A stretch of 44,569 nucleotides of DNA, taken from NCBI GenBank assembly GCA_017656235.1, contig JACDOF010000018.1, positions 1-44,569 of the forward strand. The letters are read 5' to 3'. Origin of the DNA: Brevibacillus sp. Lineage in GTDB: Bacteria; Bacillota; Bacilli; Brevibacillales; Brevibacillaceae. The notes under the pieces were generated by a model. That model was given only the letters and a program-made list of their open reading frames with translations, made no database searches and was not told the origin of the DNA. Of the stretch, positions 24,420 to 32,663 are shown piece after piece; position 1 is the stretch's first letter, and every line of letters starts with the position of its first letter. The translations under genes and the position numbers were made by a program.

Positions 24420-25697
24420 TTGGAGCACGTGCGGAAGAATCTTTGGCAGTCGTACAGGTACCCGATCATCCTGCTCATCTCGATTACGATCGGTACCATC
24501 ATCGGCCTGATCGCCGGACCAAAGGCGGAAGTTCTGAAGCCATTGGGCGATCTCTTTATCAATGCGATGTTCACGATCGTCGTGCCGCTCGTATTTATTA
24601 CCATCAGCAGTGCGGTAGCCAACATCGCCAATCTCAAAAGACTTGGCAAAATCCTGGGGATTATGCTGCTCGTTTTTCTGGTCACCGGGGTGATTTCGTC
24701 CCTGGTAATGCTGATGACCGTAAGTGCGGTTCCGCCCGCACAAGGCGTGGAGCTTGAACTGCAAAAGCCGGAAGAAATCAGTGCCCTGAAAACCGCTGAC
24801 CAGTTCGTATCGGCGTTCACTGTTCCCGATTTTCGCGACTTGCTGTCGAGAAAAAACATGTTGGCGCTGATCGTCTTCTCGATCCTGTTTGGGCTGGCGG
24901 TCAGTTTGGCGGGGGAAAAGGGAAAGAAGGTAGCAGACGGTCTGTCCGCCCTCTCAGAGGTCATGCTGAAGCTGATCAAACTGATCATGTACTACGCTCC
25001 CATTGGACTGGGCGCTTATTTCGCTACACTCGTCGGCGTGTTTGGGCCTGAGCTGCTTGGCTCCTATGCAAGAGCGATGGCTGTCTACTATCCGGTTTCC
25101 ATTCTTTACTTCTTCATTTTCTTCACGATTTACGCGTATATTGCCGGTGGCAGGCAGGGCACCAGGGTATTCTGGAAAGAAGCGATCTCTCCTGCCGCTA
25201 CTTCGCTGGCGACACAAAGCAGTGTTGCCACCATTCCGGTGAATCTGGAAGCCTCCCGCAAAATCGGTGTGCCGAAGGACATCCGGGAAATCGTCATCCC
25301 CATCGGCGCGACCACGCACATGGACGGATCCTGTTTGAGCGCCATCCTCAAGATCTCGTTTATTTTTGGACTGTTTCACATGCCGTTTACCGGGTTTGAT
25401 ACGTATGTGACGGCGATTGTAATCGCCCTGTTGAGCGGGTTGGTCATGTCGGGGGTCCCCAGCGGGGGCTTGATTGGCGAAATGCTGATCGTGACCATGT
25501 ACGGGTTTCCGCCGGAAGCACTGCCGATTGTCGCCATGCTCGGCACGTTGGTCGATCCGCCGGCCACGATGGTGAATGCGACAGGCGATACCGTATCCGG
25601 CATGCTGGTATCGAGATTGCTGGAAGGGAAAGAGTGGATGAAAAAGGCGCTTACCCGAGCGGAAGAAAACGCAGGAGATGTGACGCACAGCGCATAA
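24420..25697 (+). CDS. Dicarboxylate/amino acid:cation symporter (DAACS)
   Basis: This glutamate/aspartate/C4-dicarboxylate cation symporter has about 8 membrane segments and two re-entrant loops. Family motifs are TQSSVATIPVNLE (first hairpin) and PIGATTHMDGSCLS, followed by SGVPSGGLIGEM and VDPPATMVNATGD (substrate and sodium site). It has 425 aa. The TTG start 24420 follows AGGAGG at 7 nt. It stands alone with its own promoter and converges on the MFS gene. GltP, GltT and DctA cannot be told apart by eye. Confidence 0.93.
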   Translation: MEHVRKNLWQSYRYPIILLISITIGTIIGLIAGPKAEVLKPLGDLFINAMFTIVVPLVFITISSAVANIANLKRLGKILGIMLLVFLVTGVISSLVMLMTVSAVPPAQGVELELQKPEEISALKTADQFVSAFTVPDFRDLLSRKNMLALIVFSILFGLAVSLAGEKGKKVADGLSALSEVMLKLIKLIMYYAPIGLGAYFATLVGVFGPELLGSYARAMAVYYPVSILYFFIFFTIYAYIAGGRQGTRVFWKEAISPAATSLATQSSVATIPVNLEASRKIGVPKDIREIVIPIGATTHMDGSCLSAILKISFIFGLFHMPFTGFDTYVTAIVIALLSGLVMSGVPSGGLIGEMLIVTMYGFPPEALPIVAMLGTLVDPPATMVNATGDTVSGMLVSRLLEGKEWMKKALTRAEENAGDVTHSA

Positions 25698-25853
25698 GGC
25701 ATGGCGCAAAGAGAAAAACAGAGTGAGCGAAGACAGTGCCAACAGAGTCGGTCATGCTGAAATCTTTGCTGGAACTGGCACGGTCGAGCGCACCTGTTTT
25801 TCTCTTTGCCCATCGCGTTTTGCAGCGGACAGCTGCTGGCCCAAAATTTTCGC

Positions 25854-27158
25854 CTAGACTACTTCCGGTTTGGTTTTGTGTTTGTTTTGTTGGCTCTCGG
25901 GCGATATATGGGGATTCGCTTGTGTCTGTTTCGCCCCCTTGGTTTCCATCACCCGAAACAGCAGAAGGTACAAGATGGCACTGATTACGGCACAGAGCAG
26001 AATCAATCCAAACACGCCGAGCGGAGGAAGCCACTGAGAGAGTCCGATCGCAGCCGGCGCCAGAAAGCGGCCGATGGAAAACTGCAAGGTGGATGCTCCC
26101 ATGTACTGGCCGCGGCTTTCTTCCGGTGCATACTTGCTGACAAACGTCTGTGCAACAGGGGTACGGATCAGCTCGCCCAGCGTTAAAATCATGATGCATC
26201 CGAACAACAGCCAGACGTTGACGGTCAAGCCCATCGCAAACATGCCCAGACCGGACAGGAGAGAGGAGAGAATCAGCGCATTGCGGTCACTCCAGTGGTC
26301 AAACAGGCGGGTAACAGGCAGGGTGAACAGGACAACCAGCAAACCGTTCAACCCCACCAGCGAGCCGAACACTTCCATCGGAGCCAGGGTGATGGACCAA
26401 TCCCCCCAGGTGAACAAGGTCTGCTCGGGGACGTGTTCCTTGATGTAAACCCCCATGTACAGATCCAATTGCATGAAGACAATCGCAACCAGGATCCCGG
26501 CCAGAATGTAAAGCGCGAATATTTTGTCGCGGAAGATCACGGCATAGCTCTGCCACTGCTCTTTGATCGTGCTGGCCTGCTGTTTGTTTCGAGCCGCAGG
26601 CGGAAGCGACTCCTTGATCAGGAAAAAGAGCAGCGTGGTCAGCATCAGGCTGACAATCGTACAAACCACAAACAGGCCTGTACGATGATGGTTGAAAAAT
26701 ATGGAGCCGATGACAGGGCCGAACACGACACCAATGTTCATCGTGGTGTAAAAGGTGGCAAACACCTCGCGCCGCTCTTCCTCCGTAGTGAGATCAGTCA
26801 CCATGGCGGCGCTGGCGGGCCAGTAGATCGAACTGGCAATGGTGATGCCGATAAAAGCCAGATAGTCGAGCCAGGGTGAAGAGGAGAGAGCAAACAGCAG
26901 AAACATCGACGATTCCAACGCCGATCCAAAGATCATCGCGGGCCGCCGACCAATCCGATCGGATAGCTGTCCGCCGATGAGGCTGGCGAAAATGCCAAGC
27001 AGCGGCGGAATCATCAACAAAAGACCTGTCGTATCCTTTCCGAACGCTTCCGTGAAGTGCAGGGCCATGAACGGGAAGACCATCCACATAAAAATGTGGA
27101 AGATGCCTTCACCGAACAGCCGCACCTTCAAGTTCAGATCCCAGGAAAGCCAATGCAT
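25854..27158 (-). CDS. MFS transporter, probable drug exporter
   Basis: About 12 membrane segments in 434 aa begin after MHWLSWDLNLKVRLFGEG. The loop 2-3 motif reads GGQLSDRIGRRPAMIFG, typical of major facilitator superfamily drug:H+ antiporters. ATG 27158 is chosen because GGGAGG lies 7 nt upstream. The frame continues upstream without a ribosome-binding site. A promoter near 27600 predicts an unusually long transcribed leader of about 420 nt. The substrate is unknown. Neighbours (symporter, selD) give no hint. Exporter is likelier than importer from the antiporter-like motifs. Confidence 0.9.
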   Translation of the reverse strand: MHWLSWDLNLKVRLFGEGIFHIFMWMVFPFMALHFTEAFGKDTTGLLLMIPPLLGIFASLIGGQLSDRIGRRPAMIFGSALESSMFLLFALSSSPWLDYLAFIGITIASSIYWPASAAMVTDLTTEEERREVFATFYTTMNIGVVFGPVIGSIFFNHHRTGLFVVCTIVSLMLTTLLFFLIKESLPPAARNKQQASTIKEQWQSYAVIFRDKIFALYILAGILVAIVFMQLDLYMGVYIKEHVPEQTLFTWGDWSITLAPMEVFGSLVGLNGLLVVLFTLPVTRLFDHWSDRNALILSSLLSGLGMFAMGLTVNVWLLFGCIMILTLGELIRTPVAQTFVSKYAPEESRGQYMGASTLQFSIGRFLAPAAIGLSQWLPPLGVFGLILLCAVISAILYLLLFRVMETKGAKQTQANPHISPESQQNKHKTKPEVV

Positions 27159-27340
27159 GGTGTGTCCTCCCATCTCGTTAAAAAAGTGCTGAGATTGCAG
27201 GAGCGGGCCGTTCGGTCTGGATAACGGCAAACAGCGCAAACGAATAGGAGTTGGTCCTTACGCTTACGCTGCTTCCCTGTCATGAGTATGGATGTGTCGT
27301 TTCGCATGTTGGAGTGTGCCTGTTTGTCAGCACACCAAAG

Positions 27341-27550
27341 TCATTTTTTGGAAAAACGAAAACGAAAGAGCGTCCCGCACCCTAGAGGGATGTGAAAAGA
27401 AGCCTTTCGTCTCCACAATACGAAACGTATGGAAACGGAAGCGGACCCTGCATCCTGCAGCTTCTCAGATATAACGGTTTTCAGGGGATTGACGAACCCC
27501 CTGAAGAGGCCCGTCACATCGTCGAAACTCCAATTGGACGCATGAGTCAC
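27341..27550 (-). CDS. Putative leader protein ahead of the MFS exporter, 69 aa
   Basis: A GTG start at 27550 with AAGGA 8 nt upstream opens a 69-codon frame (VTHASNWSFDDVTGLFRG at the start, FRFRFSKK at the end). It is about 30 nt from the predicted transcription start and ends 183 bp before the MFS gene. No family recognised. The basic tail and overlap with two strong hairpins suggest either a regulatory leader peptide or a chance frame. Confidence 0.35.
   Translation of the reverse strand: MTHASNWSFDDVTGLFRGFVNPLKTVISEKLQDAGSASVSIRFVLWRRKASFHIPLGCGTLFRFRFSKK
27408..27505 (-). promoter_or_regulatory. Structured leader of the MFS gene with two strong hairpins
   Basis: TTCAGGGG/CCCCTGAA (8 bp, 27480-27505) and the stem at 27408-27437 (CGTTTCCA-TACG pairing with CGTA-TGGAGACG, small bulge) lie in the transcribed leader. 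Neither is followed by a T-run, so they are not plain terminators. The rest of 27159-27340 shows another stem GTGTGC/GCACAC near 27305-27335. Confidence 0.45.
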
Positions 27551-27587
27551 ACTCCCATTCCTTCTTAATTGTAGTAATGATACCTAT

Positions 27588-27617
27588 AGCATATGCCAAT
27601 TCCTGAGAAAAATGCAA
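27588..27617 (-). promoter_or_regulatory. Probable promoter of the MFS leader
   Basis: On the minus strand TTGCAT (27612-27617) and TATGCT (27588-27593) are 18 nt apart. The stretch 27618-27804, between this and the selD stop, holds a GC-rich island (about 27655-27725) in AT-rich surroundings in which I see no gene. Confidence 0.5.
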
Positions 27618-27804
27618 GAGTTTTTTTGGCGAAAAAGATTTTTTGATCAGGTGCTGATGCGGTAGGCCGGGAGACGAAGGCCAATCCTGCTCCCTTTGGG
27701 CCGACGCCGGCTCGGTACAGGAAACAATATTATAAATGAGGAATATATTAGGCGACCGGTACCGGCAAGTAGATGAAGTTGAAAAGGGGAAACGTGTCGT
27801 GTCA

Positions 27805-28854
27805 TTACACGACGACAATTTTTCCCGGATGATCATCCACGACCTCTCCAATTTGGCGGGCCCAGTGCACGCCGTGTTCATGAAGCGAGGACAGCAGGCC
27901 ATCTGCCTGATGGGCGGGTACGCTGATGAGCAGCCCGCCTGATGTGACGGCATCGCAAAGAATGATGCGATCCACCTCTTCCAGCGCTGCCGGGTAGGTG
28001 ACCCGATCCGCCACCCAGCGGTAGTTGGACTTGCTGCCTCCAGGGACAATGCCTTGCTCGGCCAACTGGCGCGTCCCTTCCAGAACCGGTACATGGGCCG
28101 CGTGGATGCGGACCCCCACCTGACTCCCTTCGGCCATCTCCAGGGCATGTCCCAACAGCCCAAAACCGGTCACGTCGGTGCAGGCGTTGACGGGATAGGC
28201 GAGCATGCACGCTGCCGCCTGCTTGTTTAGCGTGGCCATCAGGTTCATGACGATCTCCGTCTTTTCCGGGGAAAGCTTATCCCGCTTGATCGCAGTCGTT
28301 TGTATGCCGACACCAATCGGCTTGGTCAGGATCAGCACATCGCCCGGTTTTGCTCCGGCGTTGGTCAGGATTTTCTGCGGGTGGACCGTTCCGGTAACGG
28401 ACAAGCCGAACTTTGGTTCGGGATCGTCAATGGAGTGTCCGCCAACCAGAACCGCGCCTGCTTCCTCCACCTTGTCGGCTGCTCCGCGCAGGATCTCGCC
28501 CAGGATAGCCGGATCCAGCTTGCTGATCGGAAAGCCGACGATGTTGAGCGCCGTTATCGGTGTCCCGCCCATGGCAAAGACGTCGCTCAAGGCGTTGGCT
28601 GCGGCGATTTGCCCGAACCAGTACGGATCATCGACAATTGGCGTGAAGAAATCAAGCGTCTGCACCAGAGCAATGTCGTCGGTCAACTGGTAGACGCCAG
28701 CATCGTCAGACGTCTCCAGTCCGACCAGGAGACGCGGATCGTGCTGGCCCGGCCGCCTTGCGTTCTTCAGAACGGCTGAGAGCGCGTCGGGACTGATTTT
28801 GCAGCCGCAGCCTCCTTTGCTGGTGAGAGATGTAAGTTTAACAGGAATCCCCAT
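27805..28854 (-). CDS. selD: Selenide, water dikinase (selenophosphate synthetase)
   Basis: SelD makes selenophosphate from selenide and ATP, the Se donor for selenouridine and selenocysteine. The catalytic region is GGCGCK with Cys16 in the place that is selenocysteine in some homologues, and Lys19. Further motifs are TSDDAGVYQL, LALVQTLDFFTPIVDDPY-like metal/ATP site, GVPIxALN-like GGTPITALNIVG and VTGFGLLGHALEMA. It has 349 aa. AAGGAGG precedes ATG 28854. It is divergent from mnmH with 83 bp between starts. No selA, selB or tRNA-Sec is in the window, so supply of 2-selenouridine synthesis is the visible purpose. Confidence 0.97.
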   Translation of the reverse strand: MGIPVKLTSLTSKGGCGCKISPDALSAVLKNARRPGQHDPRLLVGLETSDDAGVYQLTDDIALVQTLDFFTPIVDDPYWFGQIAAANALSDVFAMGGTPITALNIVGFPISKLDPAILGEILRGAADKVEEAGAVLVGGHSIDDPEPKFGLSVTGTVHPQKILTNAGAKPGDVLILTKPIGVGIQTTAIKRDKLSPEKTEIVMNLMATLNKQAAACMLAYPVNACTDVTGFGLLGHALEMAEGSQVGVRIHAAHVPVLEGTRQLAEQGIVPGGSKSNYRWVADRVTYPAALEEVDRIILCDAVTSGGLLISVPAHQADGLLSSLHEHGVHWARQIGEVVDDHPGKIVVV

Positions 28855-28891
28855 TCAAACAGAACCTCCTTATGAAGTGGACGTGGAATCG

Positions 28892-28900
28892 TGATACAAT
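28892..28900 (+). promoter_or_regulatory. Extended -10 promoter of mnmH
   Basis: TGATACAAT (TGN + TACAAT) sits 38 bp before the GTG of mnmH, in the 83-bp divergent region shared with selD. Confidence 0.5.
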
Positions 28901-28937
28901 GATATCTTAAGCATACCAAACAAAAGGTGATGTTGTC

Positions 28938-30005
28938 GTGAAAGAGATCAGCATTGAAGAACTGCTGCACAAGGGATACGGCAACCTGATCGACGTTCGT
29001 GCTCCGGCGGAATACGCCCGGGATACCATACCCGGTGCCTGCAACATTCCGCTGTTTACTGACGAGGAGCGGGCCCGGGTGGGCATTGCCTACAAACGGG
29101 ACGGACAAGCGGCAGCCCAGTGGTTGGGCATGCAGATTGTCGCCCCCAAGATCGAAGCGCTGATGCGGGCCATTCGCCAGCGGGCCGAAGAAACGGGCGA
29201 GATTCCAACCATTTTCTGCTGGCGCGGTGGGATGCGCAGCAAAGCAATGGCCACCTTTGCCAGCTTTGCCGGTCTTCCGGTGCAGCGCCTGATTGGCGGG
29301 TACCGGGCTTATCGCAAATACGTGGTCCAAACCTTTGCCCCTTACCAGCTGCGGGTGCCGGTGGTACTGCTGCACGGCCTGACTGGAGTGGGAAAAACAG
29401 AACTGCTCAGGCGGCTGGAGCAGCGGGGATGGCCGGTCCTCGACCTGGAACGAATGGCCGGCCACCGCGGTTCCGTATTCGGGCACTTCGGACGGGGCAA
29501 GCCGGCCAACCAGAAGATGTTTGACGCACGACTCTTCGAAACGCTGCGCCGCTACCCGGATGCGCCTTTTTTTCTGATGGAAGCGGAGAGCAAACGGATC
29601 GGCAATGCCGTACTGCCTCCGTTTTTGCTTCAAGCCAAGGAAACGGCTCACCACCTTTATTTGCATGCGCCGCTGGAGGTGCGCGTTGAACGGTTATATG
29701 CCGAATACGTGGCACCGTTTGCCGGCCGGAGCGATTTTCAGGAAAAAGTGCTGGAAGCGTATCAGAGGATTGCCCGGAAGATTCCGACCGAGCAGACGAA
29801 GCGGATGAAAGAGGCGATTGAGCAGGGAGCGTACCGGCAGGTGATCGCTGCCCTTTTGCTTTACTACTACGACCCGCGCTATCAGAACAAGATGCAGACA
29901 TACGCCGCTCCGTTCATCGAGATCGACGCCTGTTCACTGGAAGCGGCGGAAGCAGCCGTTGAGCGCTATTTGCAAACGTCTTTTTTCGAGAAAAACTTTT
30001 TTTGA
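28938..30005 (+). CDS. mnmH: tRNA 2-selenouridine(34) synthase
   Basis: MnmH (SelU, YbbB) replaces sulfur in 2-thiouridine 34 of tRNAs for Lys, Glu and Gln by selenium, using geranylation and selenophosphate. Residues 1-130 are a rhodanese domain with catalytic Cys94 in FCWRGGMRSKA. From about 140 a P-loop domain carries GLTGVGKTELL (147-157) and LDLERMAGHRGSVFG. The helical C-terminus has the pattern of the family. It has 355 aa. GTG 28938 follows AAGGTGATG. It is divergent with selD, the source of its substrate, a common arrangement. Confidence 0.95.
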   Translation: MKEISIEELLHKGYGNLIDVRAPAEYARDTIPGACNIPLFTDEERARVGIAYKRDGQAAAQWLGMQIVAPKIEALMRAIRQRAEETGEIPTIFCWRGGMRSKAMATFASFAGLPVQRLIGGYRAYRKYVVQTFAPYQLRVPVVLLHGLTGVGKTELLRRLEQRGWPVLDLERMAGHRGSVFGHFGRGKPANQKMFDARLFETLRRYPDAPFFLMEAESKRIGNAVLPPFLLQAKETAHHLYLHAPLEVRVERLYAEYVAPFAGRSDFQEKVLEAYQRIARKIPTEQTKRMKEAIEQGAYRQVIAALLLYYYDPRYQNKMQTYAAPFIEIDACSLEAAEAAVERYLQTSFFEKNFF

Positions 30006-30031
30006 GACGGTACCCAATCCGCCTGTATCAT
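30002..30031 (+). promoter_or_regulatory. Promoter of the M29 aminopeptidase gene
   Basis: TTGAGA (30002-30007, overlapping the mnmH stop) and TATCAT (30026-30031) are 18 nt apart, with an extended TGTATCAT. The start codon follows at 30084. Confidence 0.5.
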
Positions 30032-30083
30032 ATGTTACAATGGCAAGAGAATGGTAAGTTATGGCAAAGGGGATCGAGAGCGG

Positions 30084-31196
30084 ATGGCTGACCTACGGAT
30101 AAGCAAGCTGGCTGATGTCTTGCTGGATCATTCTGTACGTGTCCAGGAAAAAGAACACATATTGATTGAACTGCGCGGCGAAGGTGAAGCTCTGGTCAAG
30201 CAGTTGGTCAGAAAGGTGTATGAGCGGGGGGCTTACCCCCACGTACGGATTCTTAACCCAAGCATTCAACGGGAGCTGATGCTGGGAACCTCGGAGGAAC
30301 GGGCGGAGGCGATCAAGCGCTGGGAAGAGCCGATCATACAGGAGATCGCCGCCTACATCGTGATCAACGGGGTACCCAACGAGAGTGAAATGGCCGATGT
30401 TCCGGTTGAGCGCCGGCGAATCCAGCAAAACGTGATGAAGCCGCTCAACGACTTTCTGACCAACAACAAAAAGTGGGTGCTGCTAAACTACCCCACTCCG
30501 TCCAAAGCACAAAGCGCCAACATGTCAACGGAGGCGTTTGAAGATTTTTACTTCGACGTCTGCACGCTTGACTACCAAAAGATGAAACAGGCGTTTGTGC
30601 CCCTGAAGGAACTGATGGATCAAACGGATCGGGTGCGGATTGTCGGACCGGGGACGGATCTGACCTTTTCGATCAAGGGCATTCCCAACGTGATCTGCGC
30701 AGGGGAATGCAACATTCCGGATGGAGAAATCTTCACCGCGCCGGTTCGCGACTCGGTTCAGGGAACCATCACCTTTAACACCAGCAGCCAGTACATGAAC
30801 AGCCGGTTCGAACAGATAAAACTGCGCTTCGAGAATGGCAAAATCGTGGAAGCTTCGTCCAACGACACGAAACGGCTGAACGAAATTCTCGACATGGACG
30901 AGGGGGCACGCTACATCGGCGAGTTTGCCATCGGCGTCAACCCCTATATCCTGCATCCGATGAACGATATTCTGTTTGACGAGAAGATTGCCGGCAGCTT
31001 CCATTTCACACCGGGGCAGGCTTACGGGGACGCGGACAACGGCAATCGCAGCATGATCCATTGGGATATGGTCAACATCCAGCGCCCCGAATACGGCGGC
31101 GGCGAAATCTGGTTTGACGATGTTCTGATCCGCAGGGACGGCTTGTTTGTACACGAGGCACTCCTCGGCCTCAACCCGGACAACCTGAAGTCGTAA
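30084..31196 (+). CDS. Aminopeptidase, M29 family (AmpS/PepS-like)
   Basis: This 370-aa cytosolic metallo-aminopeptidase starts MADLRISKLADVLLDHSVRVQ, the usual opening of the family. Metal-ligand regions at the C-terminal half are visible: GARYIGEFAIGVN (Glu), FHFTPGQAYGD, and MIHWDMV (His, Asp). ATG 30084 is chosen for that N-terminus; an in-frame ATG 30051 adds 11 unrelated residues and neither has an ideal ribosome-binding site. It releases N-terminal residues from peptides. It may be co-transcribed with the PLP enzyme gene 157 bp downstream. Confidence 0.92.
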   Translation: MADLRISKLADVLLDHSVRVQEKEHILIELRGEGEALVKQLVRKVYERGAYPHVRILNPSIQRELMLGTSEERAEAIKRWEEPIIQEIAAYIVINGVPNESEMADVPVERRRIQQNVMKPLNDFLTNNKKWVLLNYPTPSKAQSANMSTEAFEDFYFDVCTLDYQKMKQAFVPLKELMDQTDRVRIVGPGTDLTFSIKGIPNVICAGECNIPDGEIFTAPVRDSVQGTITFNTSSQYMNSRFEQIKLRFENGKIVEASSNDTKRLNEILDMDEGARYIGEFAIGVNPYILHPMNDILFDEKIAGSFHFTPGQAYGDADNGNRSMIHWDMVNIQRPEYGGGEIWFDDVLIRRDGLFVHEALLGLNPDNLKS

Positions 31197-31353
31197 CAGC
31201 GAAGCCCAGGCGTGTCTGCCGGGGGTTCTTTCACAACGGCATTGTCGGTCAAACACGGCAATGCGCGGTCAAGCGTGTCCGGTATGCGGCTGTTTCCAGT
31301 CCATGCCGGGATAAAGAACAGGAAACAGCACGTCAGACAAGGAGGGGGAGATC

Positions 31354-32316
31354 ATGTTAAAGGTGACGGAAACACCGCTTCAGTTTCTGCCTCGTCTCAG
31401 CGAGCGGCTGAAGCGGGAAATCTGGATCAAACGGGACGACTTGAACGGGGATATCCTCACTGCGGGAAACAAACTGCGGAAACTGGCCTACCTGTTGGCG
31501 GACGCAAAAGAGAAAGGCGCAGACACGGTTGTCACCACCGGCGGTCCCAATTCCAATCATGCGCGGGCTACTGCGGCTTGGGCCATCAGGATGGGACTGA
31601 GGCCCGTATTGGTACTGGCCGGACGCGAGCCGGACGCCAGGCGAGGCAACTATTTGCTGAACAGTCTGATGGGGGTCGAGATGAAGTTCAGCGGCGCCCG
31701 TACCCAGGCCGAGATGGAGGCAGCTCTGGCCGATTATGCCGACCAGTTGGCGCAGTCGGGAAGACGGCCGTATGTAATCGGAATCGGCGGATCAAATGGA
31801 TTGGGCTCACTCGGCTATGTTGACGCGTACAACGAGATGAAACGGCAGGCAGAGGCAGCAAACGTGCGGTTTGACTGGCTGTTTGCTGCCGCCGGATCGG
31901 GCGGGACGCTGGCCGGGCTGATCTGCGGACGGGACCTTGCCGGCGATGCGACCCGGATTGCCGGCATCTCCCCTTGGCTTGGGGAAAGCGAAATCCGGCA
32001 GCGTATCGACCACTGCCTCGCCGAACTTGCGGAACTGAAAAAAGCGGAAGCGGAACCGCGTATGGAGAGCGAGTCCCGTCAGCGGTATCTGGTCAGCGAC
32101 GCTTATCTGGGAAAGGGCTACGGCGTTCCCACCGATGCAGGCATGGAGGCGCTGCGGCTTTTGGCCCAAACAGAGGCAATCATGCTCGATCATGTCTACA
32201 CCGCAAAGGCGATGGCCGGCTGCATGGACTTTATCCGCCGCGAGTTGGTAAAGCCGGGAGAACGTGTACTGTTTTGGCATACGGGTGGAACACCCGGTCT
32301 GTTCGTACTGGAGTGA
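31354..32316 (+). CDS. D-cysteine desulfhydrase / ACC deaminase-like PLP enzyme
   Basis: This fold-type II pyridoxal-phosphate enzyme has 320 aa. The PLP lysine region is IKRDDLNGDILTAGNKLRK (Lys40), then TTGGPNSNHARATAAWA for substrate and phosphate contact, and FAAAGSGGTLAGL as the glycine-rich phosphate loop. The order fits the ACC deaminase / D-cysteine desulfhydrase family, which splits D-Cys to pyruvate, H2S and ammonia. AAGGAGGGGG precedes ATG 31354. A terminator follows. D-Cys activity is likelier than ACC deaminase but needs assay. The selenium genes upstream make a link to sulfide/selenide supply thinkable, without direct evidence. Confidence 0.88.
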   Translation: MLKVTETPLQFLPRLSERLKREIWIKRDDLNGDILTAGNKLRKLAYLLADAKEKGADTVVTTGGPNSNHARATAAWAIRMGLRPVLVLAGREPDARRGNYLLNSLMGVEMKFSGARTQAEMEAALADYADQLAQSGRRPYVIGIGGSNGLGSLGYVDAYNEMKRQAEAANVRFDWLFAAAGSGGTLAGLICGRDLAGDATRIAGISPWLGESEIRQRIDHCLAELAELKKAEAEPRMESESRQRYLVSDAYLGKGYGVPTDAGMEALRLLAQTEAIMLDHVYTAKAMAGCMDFIRRELVKPGERVLFWHTGGTPGLFVLE

Positions 32317-32322
32317 TACGGC

Positions 32323-32347
32323 AGCCCTGCACGACAGGGCTTTTATT
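32323..32347 (+). terminator. Terminator after the PLP enzyme gene
   Basis: AGCCCTG and CAGGGCT (7 bp) with a short loop, followed by TTTATTAT, directly after the stop at 32316. Confidence 0.85.
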
Positions 32348-32380
32348 ATCCCCTTTTTTCATATTTTATAAATAAAAATA

Positions 32381-32432
32381 TTTACAAACCAGACATTCTA
32401 CACTATACTTAATAAACAAAATAGTTTATTAA
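32381..32432 (+). promoter_or_regulatory. Strong promoter overlapped by a palindrome
   Basis: TTTACA (32381-32386) and TATACT (32404-32409) are exactly 17 nt apart. From the last base of the -10 box a 9-bp inverted repeat TTAATAAAC-6 nt-GTTTATTAA (32409-32432) covers the transcription start, a classic repressor site or a leader hairpin. It drives the 59-aa gene and perhaps the pseudouridine synthase. Confidence 0.7.
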
Positions 32433-32445
32433 GTGGGTGATCCTT

Positions 32446-32625
32446 ATGAACCGTACATGGGCACATTTGGTGGAAGACCTTCTGTTTAACCGACGCCATG
32501 ACATCGCCTATGTGCTGGATGAAAGATATGCTTCGCACCTGTTGGAGCTGGGATGGAGGCAGTCGACGCCGTCGTTTGAAGCGATGCAGGACCAGCATTT
32601 GTCCTTTGTCTGGACCGGACGGTAA
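32446..32625 (+). CDS. Small protein of unknown function, 59 aa
   Basis: ATG 32446 opens a 59-residue frame, MNRTWAHLVEDLLFNRRHDI followed by an aromatic/charged body ending SFVWTGR. No signal peptide or membrane helix. An in-frame GTG lies three codons earlier (32437). The ribosome-binding site is weak (GGGTGAT), but a strong promoter/palindrome lies just upstream. It is probably co-transcribed with the RluA-type gene 38 bp on. No family recognised. Confidence 0.55.
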   Translation: MNRTWAHLVEDLLFNRRHDIAYVLDERYASHLLELGWRQSTPSFEAMQDQHLSFVWTGR

Positions 32626-32663
32626 CCGATGGTAGGTGGCAGGCGGCACCCTCTTTCGTTACA

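Noticed and set aside
27480-27505. Hairpin with GGTTCGTCAAT-like loop considered as tRNA T-arm or SECIS near selD
   Set aside because: No acceptor, D or anticodon arms fit around it, no in-frame TGA selenoprotein is next to it, and SelD uses Cys.
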